The notes: a model not told the origin generated them from the sequence alone. A stretch of DNA of 64,000 nt from Alteripontixanthobacter muriae (GCF_013336795.1 NZ_JAAFZT010000004.1:36529-100528); one strand, 5' to 3'; positions 42,710 to 55,935 are shown, counted from the stretch's first letter. Made by a program: numbers and translations.

Positions 42710-44385
42710 TGGCCACTGCAATTTCCGCCAACAAGGCCGAGCTGCTCGCAATCGCGAATGCGGTCGCGTCCGAGAAGATGATCGACAAATCCATCGTGAT
42801 CGAAGCGATGGAAGAGGCGATCCAGAAATCGGCGCGCAACCGTTATGGCGCGGAAAACGACATTCGTGCCAAGCTCGACCCGCAGACCGGCGATCTGCGC
42901 CTGTGGCGCGTGGTCGAAGTGGTCGAGGATGTGGAGGATTACTTCAAGCAGGTCGATCTCGACGCCGCTAAGAAGCTGGATGCCGATGCGAAGCTTGGCG
43001 ATTTCATCGTCGATCCGCTGCCGCCGGTCGATCTCGGCCGTATCGACGCTCAGAGCGCCAAGCAGGTCATCTTCCAGAAGGTCCGCGATGCCGAGCGTGA
43101 ACGCCAGTTCGAAGAATTCAAGGATCGTGACGGCGAGATCATCACCGGCGTCATCAAATCGGTCGAATTCGGCCATGTGATCGTCAATCTCGGCCGGGCC
43201 GAGGGCGTGATCCGCCGCGACCAGCAGATACCGCGCGAAGCCGCGCGCGTGGGCGAGCGTGTCCGTGCGCTGATCACCAAGGTGGAACGCAACAATCGCG
43301 GGCCGCAGATCTTTTTAAGCCGCGCGCATCCCGATTTCATGAAGAAGCTGTTCGCGCAGGAAGTGCCCGAAATCTACGATGGCATCATCGAGATCAAGGC
43401 CGCCGCCCGCGACCCCGGCAGCCGCGCCAAGATCGGCGTGATCAGCCATGACAGCTCCATCGACCCGGTCGGCGCCTGCGTCGGCATGAAGGGCAGCCGC
43501 GTCCAGGCCGTCGTGCAGGAACTGCAGGGCGAAAAGATCGACATCATTCCCTGGAGCGAGGACACGGCCACTTTCGTCGTGAACGGCCTGCAGCCCGCCA
43601 CCGTAGCGCGCGTCGTTCTGGACGAGGAAGAGGGCCGCATCGAGGTCGTCGTGCCCGACGATCAGCTCAGCCTTGCCATCGGTCGCCGCGGTCAGAACGT
43701 GCGCCTCGCCAGCCAGCTGACCAGCCACCAGATCGACATCATGACCGAGGAAGAGGCGAGCGTTAAGCGGCAGAAGGAATTCTCCGAACGGTCGAAGATG
43801 TTCGAGGAAGAACTCGACGTCGACGAAACCCTGTCCCAGCTGCTGGTTGCCGAAGGCTTCGCAGAGCTCGAGGAAGTTGCCTATGTGCAGCTGGAAGAAC
43901 TGGGCGCGATTGAAGGCTTCGACGAGGAACTGGCCGAAGAACTGCAGTCCCGCGCATTGGAAGCGCTGGAGCGGCACGAGGATACCGCGCGCGAACAGCG
44001 CCGCGAGCTGGGCGTAGAGGACGATCTGGCCGAACTGCCGCATCTGACCGAACAGATGCTGGTCGTGCTGGGCAAGGCGGGGATCAAGACGCTGGACGAT
44101 CTTGCCGATCTCGCCACCGACGAACTCATCGCCAAGAAGCGCGAGGCGCCGCGCCGCCGGACCAATCCCGAAGCAGGTCCGCCGACTCGCCGCCCGCCGC
44201 AGCGCACCGAAGACAAGGGCGGCGTTTTGGGCGAATACGGGCTGAGCGAAGAGCAGGGCAACGAGATCATCATGGCCGCCCGCGCTCACTGGTTCGAAGA
44301 CGAAGACGACAGTGCCGCCGAAACAGCGGCTCCGGCTGCCGGCGATAGTTCAGAGGAGGCCGCCCTTGCGGAATCCTCGCAATGA
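42709..44385 (+). CDS. nusA: Transcription termination/antitermination factor NusA
   Basis: 558 residues. N-terminal RNAP-binding domain, an S1 domain (about 135-200), then KH1 and KH2 (VGACVGMKGSRVQAVVQEL, AIGRRGQNVRLASQL). Two helix-hairpin-helix-like acidic repeats follow (EGFAELEEVAYV, GIKTLDDLADLA). The C-terminal part with basic Pro/Arg then acidic stretches is typical of alphaproteobacterial NusA. Confidence 0.97.
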   Translation: MATAISANKAELLAIANAVASEKMIDKSIVIEAMEEAIQKSARNRYGAENDIRAKLDPQTGDLRLWRVVEVVEDVEDYFKQVDLDAAKKLDADAKLGDFIVDPLPPVDLGRIDAQSAKQVIFQKVRDAERERQFEEFKDRDGEIITGVIKSVEFGHVIVNLGRAEGVIRRDQQIPREAARVGERVRALITKVERNNRGPQIFLSRAHPDFMKKLFAQEVPEIYDGIIEIKAAARDPGSRAKIGVISHDSSIDPVGACVGMKGSRVQAVVQELQGEKIDIIPWSEDTATFVVNGLQPATVARVVLDEEEGRIEVVVPDDQLSLAIGRRGQNVRLASQLTSHQIDIMTEEEASVKRQKEFSERSKMFEEELDVDETLSQLLVAEGFAELEEVAYVQLEELGAIEGFDEELAEELQSRALEALERHEDTAREQRRELGVEDDLAELPHLTEQMLVVLGKAGIKTLDDLADLATDELIAKKREAPRRRTNPEAGPPTRRPPQRTEDKGGVLGEYGLSEEQGNEIIMAARAHWFEDEDDSAAETAAPAAGDSSEEAALAESSQ

Positions 44386-45130
44386 ATCGCTAGTTTCCGA
44401 TAGATCGGAAGGCGCGCAGGCCCGGGAAACCGGGCCCGAACGCCGCTGCATATTGTCCGGCGAAATATTGCCGCGAGACAATCTGCTGCGCCTCGCCATC
44501 TCGCCTGAAAAGCCGGATGGTGCCTGCGACGTGCTGCCCGACCCCCTGGCCCGTGCGCCGGGGCGGGGCGCGTGGCTCGGTGCAAGCCGCGGGGAGCTGG
44601 AGCAGGCTATGCAGAAGGGCCGCCTGCGCGGTGCCCTGGCCCGTGCCTACAAGGGCGCCAAGCTGGACGTTCCGGACGATCTGCCGGACCTGATCGAACA
44701 GGCACTGACGCGTAACTTTAGTGACCGGCTGGGACTCGCAATGCGCAGCGGAGCGCTTATCTTGGGTTCCGACCGGATCGCCGAACAGGCGCGCGCCGGT
44801 CGTGTTGCATGGCTTGCTCATGCGAGCGATGCCAGCGCTGACGGCAATGCGAAACTGGATCAGGCGTGGCGCGTGGGGCAGGACGCGGAAGGATCCGGTG
44901 CGGTCGGTGTACGCTTGCCACTGGACCGGGCGGCTCTGTCTGTGGCATTGGGCCGCGACAATGTCGTGCATCTCGCGATTGGCGACGCGAAATTGGCGGC
45001 GCGCATCGACCAGACGCTGCAAAGGTTGCTGCCTTATGTCGGCAGGCCCGGACCGGAACCCGGAACGGCTTCGCTGAATGATGCCGCGCCGGGCGAAATG
45101 GCGCGCGAAGCGGCTGACACCGCGCCCTGA
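44366..45130 (+). CDS. YlxR/DUF448 RNA-binding protein
   Basis: 254 residues. The N-terminal YlxR domain (ERRCILSGEILPRDNLLRL, GRGAWLG) is fused to an L7Ae-like RNA-binding domain (about 100-200; SDRLGLAMRSGALILG). AGGAGG lies 7 nt before the TTG at 44366, inside the last 20 bp of nusA, so translation is coupled. It accompanies nusA-infB in most bacteria; it may bind RNase P RNA or rRNA. The tail is long and Asp/Ala rich. Confidence 0.9.
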   Translation: MRNPRNESLVSDRSEGAQARETGPERRCILSGEILPRDNLLRLAISPEKPDGACDVLPDPLARAPGRGAWLGASRGELEQAMQKGRLRGALARAYKGAKLDVPDDLPDLIEQALTRNFSDRLGLAMRSGALILGSDRIAEQARAGRVAWLAHASDASADGNAKLDQAWRVGQDAEGSGAVGVRLPLDRAALSVALGRDNVVHLAIGDAKLAARIDQTLQRLLPYVGRPGPEPGTASLNDAAPGEMAREAADTAP

Positions 45131-45132
45131 TA

Positions 45133-45152
45133 CGCGGTGCTGCAGCACCGCG
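45133..45152. repeat. Perfect 20-bp palindrome before infB
   Basis: CGCGGTGCTGCAGCACCGCG reads the same on both strands, in the 57-bp gap between the DUF448 gene and infB. It could fold as an RNA hairpin or bind a dimeric regulator. Confidence 0.55.
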
Positions 45153-45187
45153 ACGACGAATGAGATTTTGAAGGATTGACGAGCTTT

Positions 45188-47788
<2,601 letters not shown>

Positions 47789-47794
47789 CGATCC

Positions 47795-47822
47795 GCCCCT
47801 TCCCCGGTTTCGGGGAAGGGGC
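47795..47822. terminator. 12-bp hairpin after infB
   Basis: GCCCCTTCCCCG / CGGGGAAGGGGC with a GTTT tetraloop begins 6 bp after the infB stop. It lacks a U-run. It may lower readthrough into, or stabilise, the DUF1697-rbfA part of the operon. Confidence 0.5.
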
Positions 47823-47848
47823 ATCGCCGCTAAGGGCCTTACCCAACC

Positions 47849-48391
47849 ATGGCATCATACGTAGCATTCCTCGGCAGCATCGCATCGCATGGCGAGCGCC
47901 TGCTGATGGAAGATCTGCGCCGCGCCTTGTGGCGTGAGGATTTCGACGATGTCGAGACGGTCGTGGCGGAGGACAACATCCTGTTCCGTCACGAGGAACG
48001 GCCGACGTCGGGGCTGTCGGAGAAGCTGGCTTACATCCTGCTCGACCGCTTCGAGATCGACAATGTCGCACCCGTCCGCAGTCGCGAGGAATTGCTGGCT
48101 GCAATCGCGGAGAACCCGTTCACAGAACGCTTCGGCTCCGATGGCGCACGCACGATGTTTCTTGCCCAGCAGCCCTTTCCCGAACAGTTCGGACTGCTTG
48201 AGAGTCAGTTCGGCGGGCGCGGGCCGGAACTGGTGGCGCCCGGCACGAGGGCGCTTCATTGCGCCTATCCTGCCGGACTGAAAGGGAGCCCGCTCACAGC
48301 GGACTTCATCGAAAGACGCCTGGGTTGTCGCGGGACGATGAGGCGGATAGGCGATTTGCAGCGCATAGCGGACAAGATGGACGAGAACTGA
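47849..48391 (+). CDS. DUF1697 protein
   Basis: 180 residues. The opening [20 protein letters not shown] and [20 protein letters not shown] match DUF1697 (COG3797) proteins; the central [12 protein letters not shown] and the final [13 protein letters not shown] segments also fit. Function unknown. Its position between infB and rbfA is not part of the usual operon. Confidence 0.8.
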   Translation: MASYVAFLGSIASHGERLLMEDLRRALWREDFDDVETVVAEDNILFRHEERPTSGLSEKLAYILLDRFEIDNVAPVRSREELLAAIAENPFTERFGSDGARTMFLAQQPFPEQFGLLESQFGGRGPELVAPGTRALHCAYPAGLKGSPLTADFIERRLGCRGTMRRIGDLQRIADKMDEN

Positions 48392-48392
48392 G

Positions 48393-48815
48393 ATGGCGAG
48401 GCAGCAATCCACCCCCGAACAGCAATCGGTCCGCGTTTTGAAGGTGGGCGAGAGGGTGCGCCATGTTCTTTCCGAACTGCTCACCCGGCAGGAGGTGCAC
48501 GATCCTGTCCTGAGCGGGACAACAGTCAGCGTCACCGAGGTGCGGATGTCGCCCGATCTGCGCAACGCCAAGGCTTACGTGAAGCCCTTGCTGGGCGAGG
48601 ATGAGGCCGTGGTCCTGAAGTCGCTGCGAGCGAACACAGCATTCTTTCAGCGGGAGGTCGCAAAGCGCCTGGGCCTGAAATATGCGCCCCGCCTGACTTT
48701 CCGCGCCGATGAAAGCTTCGATGAGGCCAGCCGCATCGAACAGCTGCTCTCCGACCCGAAAGTCGCCCGCGATCTCGATGATGCCGAGGATGACACTGAC
48801 GGCGGGGTCGTCTGA
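48393..48815 (+). CDS. rbfA: Ribosome-binding factor A
   Basis: 140 residues. KH-like fold: [47 protein letters not shown]. It acts in late 30S maturation. Starts 1 bp after the DUF1697 stop and is followed by tdk. Confidence 0.96.
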   Translation: MARQQSTPEQQSVRVLKVGERVRHVLSELLTRQEVHDPVLSGTTVSVTEVRMSPDLRNAKAYVKPLLGEDEAVVLKSLRANTAFFQREVAKRLGLKYAPRLTFRADESFDEASRIEQLLSDPKVARDLDDAEDDTDGGVV

Positions 48816-48824
48816 GCAGCAGAC

Positions 48825-49403
48825 GTGGCCAAGCTGTATTTCTATTATTCCAGCATGAATGCCGGAAAATCGACAACGCTCCTGCAAGCCGATTTCAATT
48901 ACCGCGAGCGCGGCATGGCTACCATGCTGTGGACCGCGGCGCTGGACGACCGCGGCGGTGAGCGCGCCATCGAAAGCCGTATCGGTCTCGGTGCGGATGC
49001 CCACCGATTTACTGCGCAGACGGATATGTGGCATGCTGTCTGCGCCCAGCATCGCGATCAGCCGCTCGCCTGCGTGCTGGTGGACGAGGCACAGTTCCTG
49101 ACTGCTGCACAGGTCTGGCAATGCGCGCGCCTGGCCGATGAGGCGGACATCCCTGTGCTCTGCTATGGCCTGCGAACCGATTTTCGCGGCGAACTGTTCC
49201 CCGGTTCCGCCGTTCTCCTCGGCATCGCCGACGCGCTGACCGAATTGAAAGCGGTGTGCCACTGCGGGCGCAAGGCCAGCATGAACCTGCGGGTGGACGA
49301 AAGCGGCGGCGCGGTTGCAGAAGGCGCGCAGACCGAGATAGGCGGCAATGACCGCTATGTCGCCCTGTGCCGCCGGCATTTCACCGCAGCGCTGGCAGGT
49401 TAG
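48825..49403 (+). CDS. tdk: Thymidine kinase (TK1 type)
   Basis: 192 residues; GTG start. P-loop [22 protein letters not shown] (Walker B), the lasso/substrate loop ([16 protein letters not shown]), and a zinc site of Cys-X-Cys (VCHCGRKAS) and CRRH near the end. It salvages thymidine with ATP. It lies 9 bp downstream of rbfA and is a guest in this operon. Confidence 0.95.
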   Translation: MAKLYFYYSSMNAGKSTTLLQADFNYRERGMATMLWTAALDDRGGERAIESRIGLGADAHRFTAQTDMWHAVCAQHRDQPLACVLVDEAQFLTAAQVWQCARLADEADIPVLCYGLRTDFRGELFPGSAVLLGIADALTELKAVCHCGRKASMNLRVDESGGAVAEGAQTEIGGNDRYVALCRRHFTAALAG

Positions 49404-49427
49404 GGCTGCGGCCCCTATCTCCCCCGC

Positions 49428-50111
49428 ATGACAGAAACCCTGATACTTGCCGCGATCCTGATTCCCTGCCTGATCGTGGCGATCGTCTTTCACGAGGTCG
49501 CCCACGGGTGGGCCGCGCTTTCGCTAGGCGATCCGACCGCTAAGGAGCAGCGCAGGCTCAGCCTCAACCCGCTGCGCCATGTCGATCCGGTCGGCACGCT
49601 GCTGGTGCCGGGCTTCCTGGCAGTGGTCGGCGGCCCCATCTTCGGCTGGGCGAAGCCTGTTCCGGTCATGAAGAACCGCCTCGACAATCCGCGCTTCGGC
49701 ATGATGGCCGTAGCCTTCGCCGGTCCTGCCACCAATTTCGTGCTCGCTGCTGTCGGGGCCGTTGCGCTGGGCGTGTTCGCCGGGTCACTGACTGCGCCGC
49801 CGGAAGGTGTCGCGGGCGGCGTGTTCGAGGGGCTGCACTACTTCATCCTCATCAACATCTTCCTGGCGCTGTTCAATCTGCTGCCGATCCCCCCTTTCGA
49901 CGGGTCGCACATCCTTGAAGGGCTGCTGCCGCGTTCCGCGGCGCGGGCCTACGAACGGCTTCGCCCGCTCGGCATGTTGCTGTTCGTCGGCTTGATCGCC
50001 ATCACCTGGATTTTTCCCGACAGCGGCTTGATCGAGGCGGTGGTCCTACCGCCGGTGGAGTGGTTGCAGGAAAAATATCTCGGCATCTCCATCGCGATTG
50101 CCGGCGGATGA
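49428..50111 (+). CDS. Site-2 protease-type M50 metalloprotease
   Basis: 227 residues. The zinc motif HEVAHG is in the first helix; the second Asp-containing motif NLLPIPPFDGSH is in a later helix; both are typical of S2P family intramembrane peptidases. It has several transmembrane helices and no PDZ domain, unlike RseP. It probably cleaves membrane substrates, but no anti-sigma partner is adjacent. truB starts in its stop codon (ATGA). Confidence 0.9.
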   Translation: MTETLILAAILIPCLIVAIVFHEVAHGWAALSLGDPTAKEQRRLSLNPLRHVDPVGTLLVPGFLAVVGGPIFGWAKPVPVMKNRLDNPRFGMMAVAFAGPATNFVLAAVGAVALGVFAGSLTAPPEGVAGGVFEGLHYFILINIFLALFNLLPIPPFDGSHILEGLLPRSAARAYERLRPLGMLLFVGLIAITWIFPDSGLIEAVVLPPVEWLQEKYLGISIAIAGG

Positions 50112-51124
50112 GCCGGGCATTGGACAAGAGCGTGCCGCCATCGGGCTGGATCATCCTCGACAAGCCGCGCGGCATGGGGTCGACTCAGGCCGTGGGTGCG
50201 GTGAAGCGCAATCTGCGGGAAGCGGGTTACGCCAGGACCAAGGTCGGCCACGGCGGCACGCTCGATCCGCTTGCCGAGGGCGTGTTGCCGATTGCCTTGG
50301 GCGAGGCGACGAAACTGGCGGGGCGGATGCTGGATGCCAGCAAGACCTATGTTTTCACCATCCAGTTCGGCACCGAAACCGACACACAGGATGCGGAGGG
50401 CGAGGTCACGCGGAGCAGCGACCGCCGCCCGCCGTTGGCCGCGATAGCAGGCGTCCTCCCGCATTTCACCGGCGACATCGAACAGATCCCGCCGAAATAT
50501 TCGGCGCTGATGGTTGACGGCCGGCGTGCCTATGACCGGGCGAGGGCGGGAGAAGATGTCACCATGACGTCGCGCCGGGTCACCATTCACAGCCTGGAAT
50601 TGGCGGGCGGGGAACGCAGCGACACGGTCGAGTCGACCTTCGCCACGACGGTTGGCCGTCCCGATCCCTACGACCCTGCCGCACCCCTGGAACTTGCCGA
50701 CAGCATCACGCTGGTGGCAAATGTGAGCAAGGGTACCTATGTAAGATCCCTGGCGCGCGACATCGCCCATGCGCTCGGCACGGTCGGTCATGTGACCTAT
50801 CTGCGCCGCAGCCGCGCAGGTCCGTTCGAGGAAGCTACCGCGATTTCGCTGGACAAATTGAACGATCTGGGCAAGGGCGCGCCGCTAGAAGACATAATTC
50901 TGCCGATCGAGGCAGGGCTGGACGACATCCCGGCTCTTACCCTCACGTCCGAACAGGCAGAAGCGGTCCGCCAGGGCCGCGTTCTTCATGGACAGCCCCA
51001 CGACGACGGGATCGTTCTGGCGAAACATGGCGATGTGCCGGTTGCGCTGATGGATGTTTCCGCCGGGTCGGCGAAAGTCGTCAGGGGTTTCAACCTACCC
51101 GATGTCGCGGAGCATGACAGTTGA
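50108..51124 (+). CDS. truB: tRNA pseudouridine-55 synthase
   Basis: 338 residues. The TruB motifs [39 protein letters not shown] (with the catalytic Asp) and [14 protein letters not shown] are complete. Start at 50108 overlaps the S2P stop. Followed by rpsO, which starts in its stop codon. Confidence 0.97.
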   Translation: MSRALDKSVPPSGWIILDKPRGMGSTQAVGAVKRNLREAGYARTKVGHGGTLDPLAEGVLPIALGEATKLAGRMLDASKTYVFTIQFGTETDTQDAEGEVTRSSDRRPPLAAIAGVLPHFTGDIEQIPPKYSALMVDGRRAYDRARAGEDVTMTSRRVTIHSLELAGGERSDTVESTFATTVGRPDPYDPAAPLELADSITLVANVSKGTYVRSLARDIAHALGTVGHVTYLRRSRAGPFEEATAISLDKLNDLGKGAPLEDIILPIEAGLDDIPALTLTSEQAEAVRQGRVLHGQPHDDGIVLAKHGDVPVALMDVSAGSAKVVRGFNLPDVAEHDS

Positions 51125-51390
51125 CGATTACCGCAGAAAAAAAGCAGGAAGTGATCAAGGAACACGCGCAGAGCGACGGTGATACCGGCTCTCCGGAAGT
51201 TCAGGTCGCGATCCTGACCGAACGCATCCGCAACCTGACCGACCACTTCCAGAAGAACCACAAGGATAACCATTCCCGCCGCGGTCTTCTGATGATGGTC
51301 AACAAGCGGCGCAGCCTCCTCGCCTATCTCAAGAAGGTGGATGTGGCGCGCTACAACAGCCTGATCCAGAAACTGGGTCTGCGCAAATAA
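51121..51390 (+). CDS. rpsO: Ribosomal protein S15
   Basis: 89 residues, full-length S15 ([40 protein letters not shown]). TTG start overlaps the truB stop (TTGA). Followed by a rho-independent terminator. Confidence 0.98.
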   Translation: MTITAEKKQEVIKEHAQSDGDTGSPEVQVAILTERIRNLTDHFQKNHKDNHSRRGLLMMVNKRRSLLAYLKKVDVARYNSLIQKLGLRK

Positions 51391-51405
51391 GAGTTTCGCG
51401 TGTGA

Positions 51406-51434
51406 GGCGGCTCCTGAAAATGGAGCCGCCTTTT
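51406..51434 (+). terminator. Terminator after rpsO
   Basis: GGCGGCTCC / GGAGCCGCC stem, TGAAAAT loop, then TTTT. Typical rho-independent terminator between rpsO and pnp. Confidence 0.9.
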
Positions 51435-51602
51435 CGCTTTATGGCGCAGGCGTGTTATCGCCGGCGCAAATGAACGGGCATCCCTTGCATTCGGCGAGGG
51501 GGCCTTGGGGCGGATAAGAGCCCCGCACCGTACCGGGACGGAACTGCCCGGAACTACAGGCCCCGCGCGCAATCTGGCGAGCGGGTTCAGCAAGGAAAAC
51601 AG

Positions 51603-53963
51603 ATGTTCGACACCAAGACCGTAACCACCGAATGGGGCGGCAAGACGCTCACTCTCGAAACCGGGCGCATCGCACGCCAGGCCGATGGCGCCGTACTGGC
51701 GACCTATGGCGAAACCGTGGTGCTGTGCGCCGTGACGGCCGCCAAGAGCGTGAAGGAAGGGCAGGATTTCTTCCCCCTTACCGTACATTACCAGGAAAAA
51801 TTTTCAGCCGCCGGACGCATTCCGGGCGGCTTCTTCAAGCGTGAAGGCCGCGCGACCGAAAAGGAAACGCTGACCAGCCGCCTGATCGATCGCCCCGTGC
51901 GCCCGTTGTTCCCCGAAGGGTTCTACAACGAGATCAACGTGATCTGTCAGGTCCTGTCCTATGATGGCGAGACCGAGCCCGACATTCTGGCGATGGTCGC
52001 TGCCAGCGCCGCGCTGACCATCTCGGGCGTGCCCTTCATGGGCCCGATCGGCGCAGCACGCGTCGGTTTCCGCGACGGCGAATACCAGCTCAACCCCAGC
52101 CTCGCCGAATGCAAGGAAGGCCGCCTCGACCTCGTCGTCGCCGCCACGCAGGACGCGGTGATGATGGTGGAATCCGAAGCCAAGGAACTGTCCGAGGAAG
52201 ACATGCTCGGTGCCGTCATGTTCGCTCATGAGGAAAGCCGCAAGGTCATCGGCGCGATCATCGATCTCGCCGAGCAGGCCGCCAAGGAACCTTGGGAACT
52301 CGACAAGGTGGAAGACAAGTCCGCCACGATCGAGGAACTGCGCGGCCTCATCGGTGCCGACCTCGAAGCGGCTTACCGCACGACCGACAAGCAGCAGCGC
52401 CAGGAAGCGGTAAACGCTGCCCGCGAAAAGGCGCGCAAGCATTACGAAAGCCTCGATCACAGCGATCCTGCCGAATATCTCGGCAAGCTGAAGCTGGTGA
52501 AGAAGCTGGAAAGCGATATCGTCCGCAAGTCGATCCTGAAGGACGGACAGCGCATCGACGGCCGCAAGACCGACGAGATCAGGCAAATCGAGGCCATGGT
52601 CGGCCTGCTGCCCCGTACGCACGGTTCTGCCCTGTTCACGCGCGGCGAAACGCAGGCGATCTGCACGACCACGCTGGGCACCAAGGATGCCGAGCAGATG
52701 ATCGACGGGCTGGAAGGACTGAGCTATTCGCCCTTCATGCTGCACTACAACTTCCCGCCCTATTCCGTGGGCGAGGTTGGCCGCTTCGGCTTCACCAGCC
52801 GCCGCGAAACCGGGCATGGCAAGCTGGCATGGCGCGCGCTGAACCCTGTTCTGCCGAACCATGAAGACTTTCCCTACACAATCCGCATCCTGTCCGACAT
52901 CACGGAGAGCAATGGCTCGTCTTCAATGGCGACGATCTGCGGTGGCTGCCTGTCCATGATGGACGCAGGCGTGCCGATCGAACGCCCGGTTTCGGGCATC
53001 GCGATGGGCCTGATCCTCGAAGGTGACGATTTCACCGTCCTGTCCGACATTCTGGGCGACGAAGATCACCTCGGCGACATGGACTTCAAGGTTGCCGGCA
53101 CCAGCGAAGGCATCACCAGCCTGCAGATGGACATCAAGGTCGCGGGCATCACGCGCGAGATCATGACCAAGGCGCTGGATCAGGCAAAGGCCGGCCGTGC
53201 GCATATTCTTGGTGAAATGACGAAGGCGCTGGGCACCGCTCGCAACACCGTCAGCGAACATGCTCCGCGTATCGAGACGATGCAGATCGACAAGTCGAAG
53301 ATCCGCGACATCATCGGCACCGGCGGCAAGGTCATCCGCGAAATCGTGGCCGAAACCGGCGCAAAGGTGGATATCGATGACGAAGGCGTGATCAAGATCA
53401 GCTCTTCCGACGCCAGCCAGATCGAAGCGGCCCGCCGCTGGATCGAAGGCATCGTCGAAGAAGCCGAAGTGGGCAAGGTCTACAATGGCAAGGTCGTGAA
53501 CATCGTCGATTTCGGTGCATTCGTGAACTTCATGGGCGGCAAGGACGGTCTCGTCCACGTCTCCGAAATGAAGAACGAGCGTGTCGAGAAGCCGACCGAC
53601 GTCGTGTCCGAAGGGCAGGAGGTCAAGGTCAAGGTTCTCGAGATCGACCAGCGTGGCAAGGTGCGCCTGTCCATGCGCGTGGTTGACCAGGAAACTGGCG
53701 AGGAACTGGAAGATACCCGTCCGGCACGCGAACCGCGTGAACCCCGTGGCGATCGCGGCGACCGTAACGACCGAGGCGGCGACCGTCGTGGCCCCCGCGG
53801 CGGCGGCAATGATCGTGGCGGCGATCGCGGCGGCAGGGGCCGTGGCCCCCGGCGCGAAGGCGGCAACCGCGACAGCAATCAGGGCGGCGGCAACCAGGAC
53901 AGCGGCGCGCGGACGGAAGGCGGCAACCCCGACCATCTGCCTGACTTCCTGAAAGACGACTGA
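51603..53963 (+). CDS. pnp: Polynucleotide phosphorylase
   Basis: 786 residues. Two RNase PH domains around a helical linker, a KH domain ([20 protein letters not shown]), an S1 domain ([20 protein letters not shown]), then a tail of Arg-Gly-Asp-rich repeats ([15 protein letters not shown]) and the final [10 protein letters not shown]. It degrades RNA phosphorolytically and works with RNase E. A GC-rich 168-bp leader separates it from the rpsO terminator and can fold into stems, so autoregulation through RNase III is likely but not visible. Confidence 0.98.
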   Translation: MFDTKTVTTEWGGKTLTLETGRIARQADGAVLATYGETVVLCAVTAAKSVKEGQDFFPLTVHYQEKFSAAGRIPGGFFKREGRATEKETLTSRLIDRPVRPLFPEGFYNEINVICQVLSYDGETEPDILAMVAASAALTISGVPFMGPIGAARVGFRDGEYQLNPSLAECKEGRLDLVVAATQDAVMMVESEAKELSEEDMLGAVMFAHEESRKVIGAIIDLAEQAAKEPWELDKVEDKSATIEELRGLIGADLEAAYRTTDKQQRQEAVNAAREKARKHYESLDHSDPAEYLGKLKLVKKLESDIVRKSILKDGQRIDGRKTDEIRQIEAMVGLLPRTHGSALFTRGETQAICTTTLGTKDAEQMIDGLEGLSYSPFMLHYNFPPYSVGEVGRFGFTSRRETGHGKLAWRALNPVLPNHEDFPYTIRILSDITESNGSSSMATICGGCLSMMDAGVPIERPVSGIAMGLILEGDDFTVLSDILGDEDHLGDMDFKVAGTSEGITSLQMDIKVAGITREIMTKALDQAKAGRAHILGEMTKALGTARNTVSEHAPRIETMQIDKSKIRDIIGTGGKVIREIVAETGAKVDIDDEGVIKISSSDASQIEAARRWIEGIVEEAEVGKVYNGKVVNIVDFGAFVNFMGGKDGLVHVSEMKNERVEKPTDVVSEGQEVKVKVLEIDQRGKVRLSMRVVDQETGEELEDTRPAREPREPRGDRGDRNDRGGDRRGPRGGGNDRGGDRGGRGRGPRREGGNRDSNQGGGNQDSGARTEGGNPDHLPDFLKDD

Positions 53964-53982
53964 GCCAATCAGCCATTGACCC

Positions 53983-54024
53983 AAAGGGGCCGCGCAGGGA
54001 TGACCTGCGCGGCCCCTTTCTTTG
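53983..54024 (+). terminator. Terminator after pnp
   Basis: AAAGGGGCCGCGCAGG pairs with CCTGCGCGGCCCCTTT around a short loop, followed by CTTT. It ends the pnp transcript. Confidence 0.92.
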
Positions 54025-54048
54025 CCGTTTGAACAAGAGGATACAGCG

Positions 54049-54732
54049 ATGCTGCCACGCGAAACCATCGCCACTGCGAAGATCCCCGGTGGGGAGGAAC
54101 TGCAGCTGGTCACTCATGGCCGCGATTTCATCATCATGGTCGGCCGCGACGAATTGATGAGCAGCCGCATGCAGTTCTCCGAGGAGCAGCTTGCCCTGCT
54201 GACGCTGGAGCGATTGTCAGCGAAGGCGCCGCATGTCCTCATCGGCGGCTATGGCATGGGCTTCACCCTGCGCGCCGCGCTCGCGGGCCTGCCTGCCGAT
54301 GCGAAGTTGGTGGTGGCGGAAATCGTGACCGAGATCGTCGAATGGGCGCGTGGGCCGATGAATTCGCTGACCGGCGAAAGCCTTGACGACCAGCGCCTCA
54401 AGATCGAATTTTCGGATGTGGCCGACGTTATCGGCGATGCAGCAGACGGCTTCAGCAGTGCTTATGACGCGATCCTGCTCGATGTGGACAACGGCCCTGA
54501 CGGTCTGGTGCGGAAGGAAAACAACCGCATCTACTCCCGCACCGGGCTGGCGCTTGCACGTGAAGCCCTTCGGCCGGGCGGCTTGCTCGCCGTCTGGTCG
54601 GCAGCGCCGGACCCGGCATTCGTCCGGCGGTTGAAAGACGCGAAATTCCTGGTCGAGGAGCGCTTCGTGCGGGCGAGGCCCAACAACAAGGGGCCGCGCC
54701 ACACGATTTGGTTTGCCCGCCGTCCCGAATAA
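54049..54732 (+). CDS. Spermidine-synthase-like class I methyltransferase fold protein
   Basis: 227 residues. The AdoMet/dcAdoMet Rossmann core is visible (HVLIGGYGMGFTLRAAL, VVAEIVTEIVEW, DAILLDVDNGPDG, LRPGGLLAVWS). The DxxNGPD segment matches spermine/spermidine synthase-like proteins. It lacks the usual N-terminal beta-strand domain of SpeE, so it is probably a methyltransferase-like relative. I chose the ATG at 54049 because AAGAGG precedes it. Function unknown. Confidence 0.72.
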   Translation: MLPRETIATAKIPGGEELQLVTHGRDFIIMVGRDELMSSRMQFSEEQLALLTLERLSAKAPHVLIGGYGMGFTLRAALAGLPADAKLVVAEIVTEIVEWARGPMNSLTGESLDDQRLKIEFSDVADVIGDAADGFSSAYDAILLDVDNGPDGLVRKENNRIYSRTGLALAREALRPGGLLAVWSAAPDPAFVRRLKDAKFLVEERFVRARPNNKGPRHTIWFARRPE

Positions 54733-54740
54733 CCCGCCTC

Positions 54741-55265
54741 TCAGGTCTGGATGCGCAGCCCGCCCAGATAATCACGCTTGCCGATCTCCAGACCCTTCAT
54801 GCGCAGAATGGCGTAGGCCGTGGTCGCATGAAAATAGAAGTTCGGGTTGGAAAAGCTCAGGAGGAAATCCCTGACCGTGAAATCCAGGCGGTATTTTTCG
54901 CCTATGGAAAACACCATGGGATTGTTTGCGATCGCCTCTAGGTCTTGCGGAGTGACCTTTTCCAGAGCCTGTTCAGCCGCAGCCAGACTCTCGCGCAAGC
55001 CGTCGAAACTGTCCGGCGGACTGCTCATGTCGGGGGAGAATGCACCCTTGCGCACGCCTTCCAGCGCTCCTGCGGAATGGGCCGCGCAGCTTTTCACCTG
55101 ATAGGTGAGGGGCGCCATGTCTTCTGCAAGGCGCGCATGAAGCAGGTCTGCTGCCCCGGCACCGTTCTCCTTGCAATGCGCCTCCGCCTTGTCGACCAGC
55201 AGTTTGACCGATCCGAGGACCTGCAGCCAGCTGGGGATCAGGGCTTCGTGTAGGGACAGCGGCAT
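54741..55265 (-). CDS. DUF1993 protein
   Basis: 174 residues, all alpha. The opening LHEALIPSWLQVLGSVKLLV, and PDSFDGLRESLAAAEQALEKV with FYFHATTAYAILRMKGLEIG near the end, match DUF1993, a DinB-like fold. Start at 55265 (PLSLHEALIP). The function in this family is unknown; a metal-binding four-helix bundle is likely. It is convergent with the spermidine-synthase-like gene. Confidence 0.85.
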   Translation of the reverse strand: MPLSLHEALIPSWLQVLGSVKLLVDKAEAHCKENGAGAADLLHARLAEDMAPLTYQVKSCAAHSAGALEGVRKGAFSPDMSSPPDSFDGLRESLAAAEQALEKVTPQDLEAIANNPMVFSIGEKYRLDFTVRDFLLSFSNPNFYFHATTAYAILRMKGLEIGKRDYLGGLRIQT

Positions 55266-55293
55266 GTGGGTAACTCCTCGGTCGATTGATCGT

Positions 55294-55935
55294 TCAGGCA
55301 ATCTCTATCACCTCTCCTGCCAGACGCTCAACCTCGGCTCGGTCGTGGCTGACATGCAGGATCGGCAGCCGTAATTCGTCGCGCAGGTCCGCAATCAATC
55401 CCGCCATCTCATCGGCGCGGGCCTGATCGAGCGAAACGAGCGGTTCGTCCAGCAGGAGAAAGGATGGGCGCGCAAACAGCGCACGTCCGATGGCGACACG
55501 GCGGATTTCCCCGCCCGAAAGGGTGGCTGGCCAGCGGTCAAGCAGATGATCGATGCCGAGCAGGGCCATGATGGCCTGTGGATTGATCGGGTGCGGTTCT
55601 CCAATGTGCTGCTTCCGCTTGCTCCCATAAGCGAGGTTGGCCGACACCCGCAGGTGAGGGAACAGGCGGGCATCCTGAAAGACGTAACCGGCACCCCGGG
55701 CTTCAGGGGGGAGATATTGGCCAGCAGACGTGTCGAACAGCCGCTGCCCCGCCACGGTGGCATAGCCGCTCTGCGCTCTTGCCAGCCCCGCGATACAATT
55801 GAGCAGGCTGGTCTTGCCGACACCCGACGGCCCGACCAGCGACGTCAGGACCGCACCTGACTTGATCTGGTAGTCGCGTGTTCCGTCGCCCACGCGAAGG
55901 CGGCAATCTATGTCGAAGGCGAGGTCAGAAGGCAT
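55294..55935 (-). CDS. modC: Molybdate ABC transporter ATPase (short ModC)
   Basis: 213 residues. Walker A VGPSGVGKTSLL, ABC signature TLSGGEIRRVAIGRAL, Walker B FLLLDEPLVSLD, and the His loop (LHVSHDR). It stops after the nucleotide-binding domain, so the C-terminal TOBE/Mop molybdate-binding domain of typical ModC (about 350 residues) is absent. It overlaps modB by 11 bp. Confidence 0.88.
   Translation of the reverse strand: MPSDLAFDIDCRLRVGDGTRDYQIKSGAVLTSLVGPSGVGKTSLLNCIAGLARAQSGYATVAGQRLFDTSAGQYLPPEARGAGYVFQDARLFPHLRVSANLAYGSKRKQHIGEPHPINPQAIMALLGIDHLLDRWPATLSGGEIRRVAIGRALFARPSFLLLDEPLVSLDQARADEMAGLIADLRDELRLPILHVSHDRAEVERLAGEVIEIA

Noticed and set aside
51435..51602. Riboswitch in the pnp leader
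   Set aside because: The leader is GC-rich with possible stems, but it matches no known riboswitch core; RNase III-type autoregulation is more usual.
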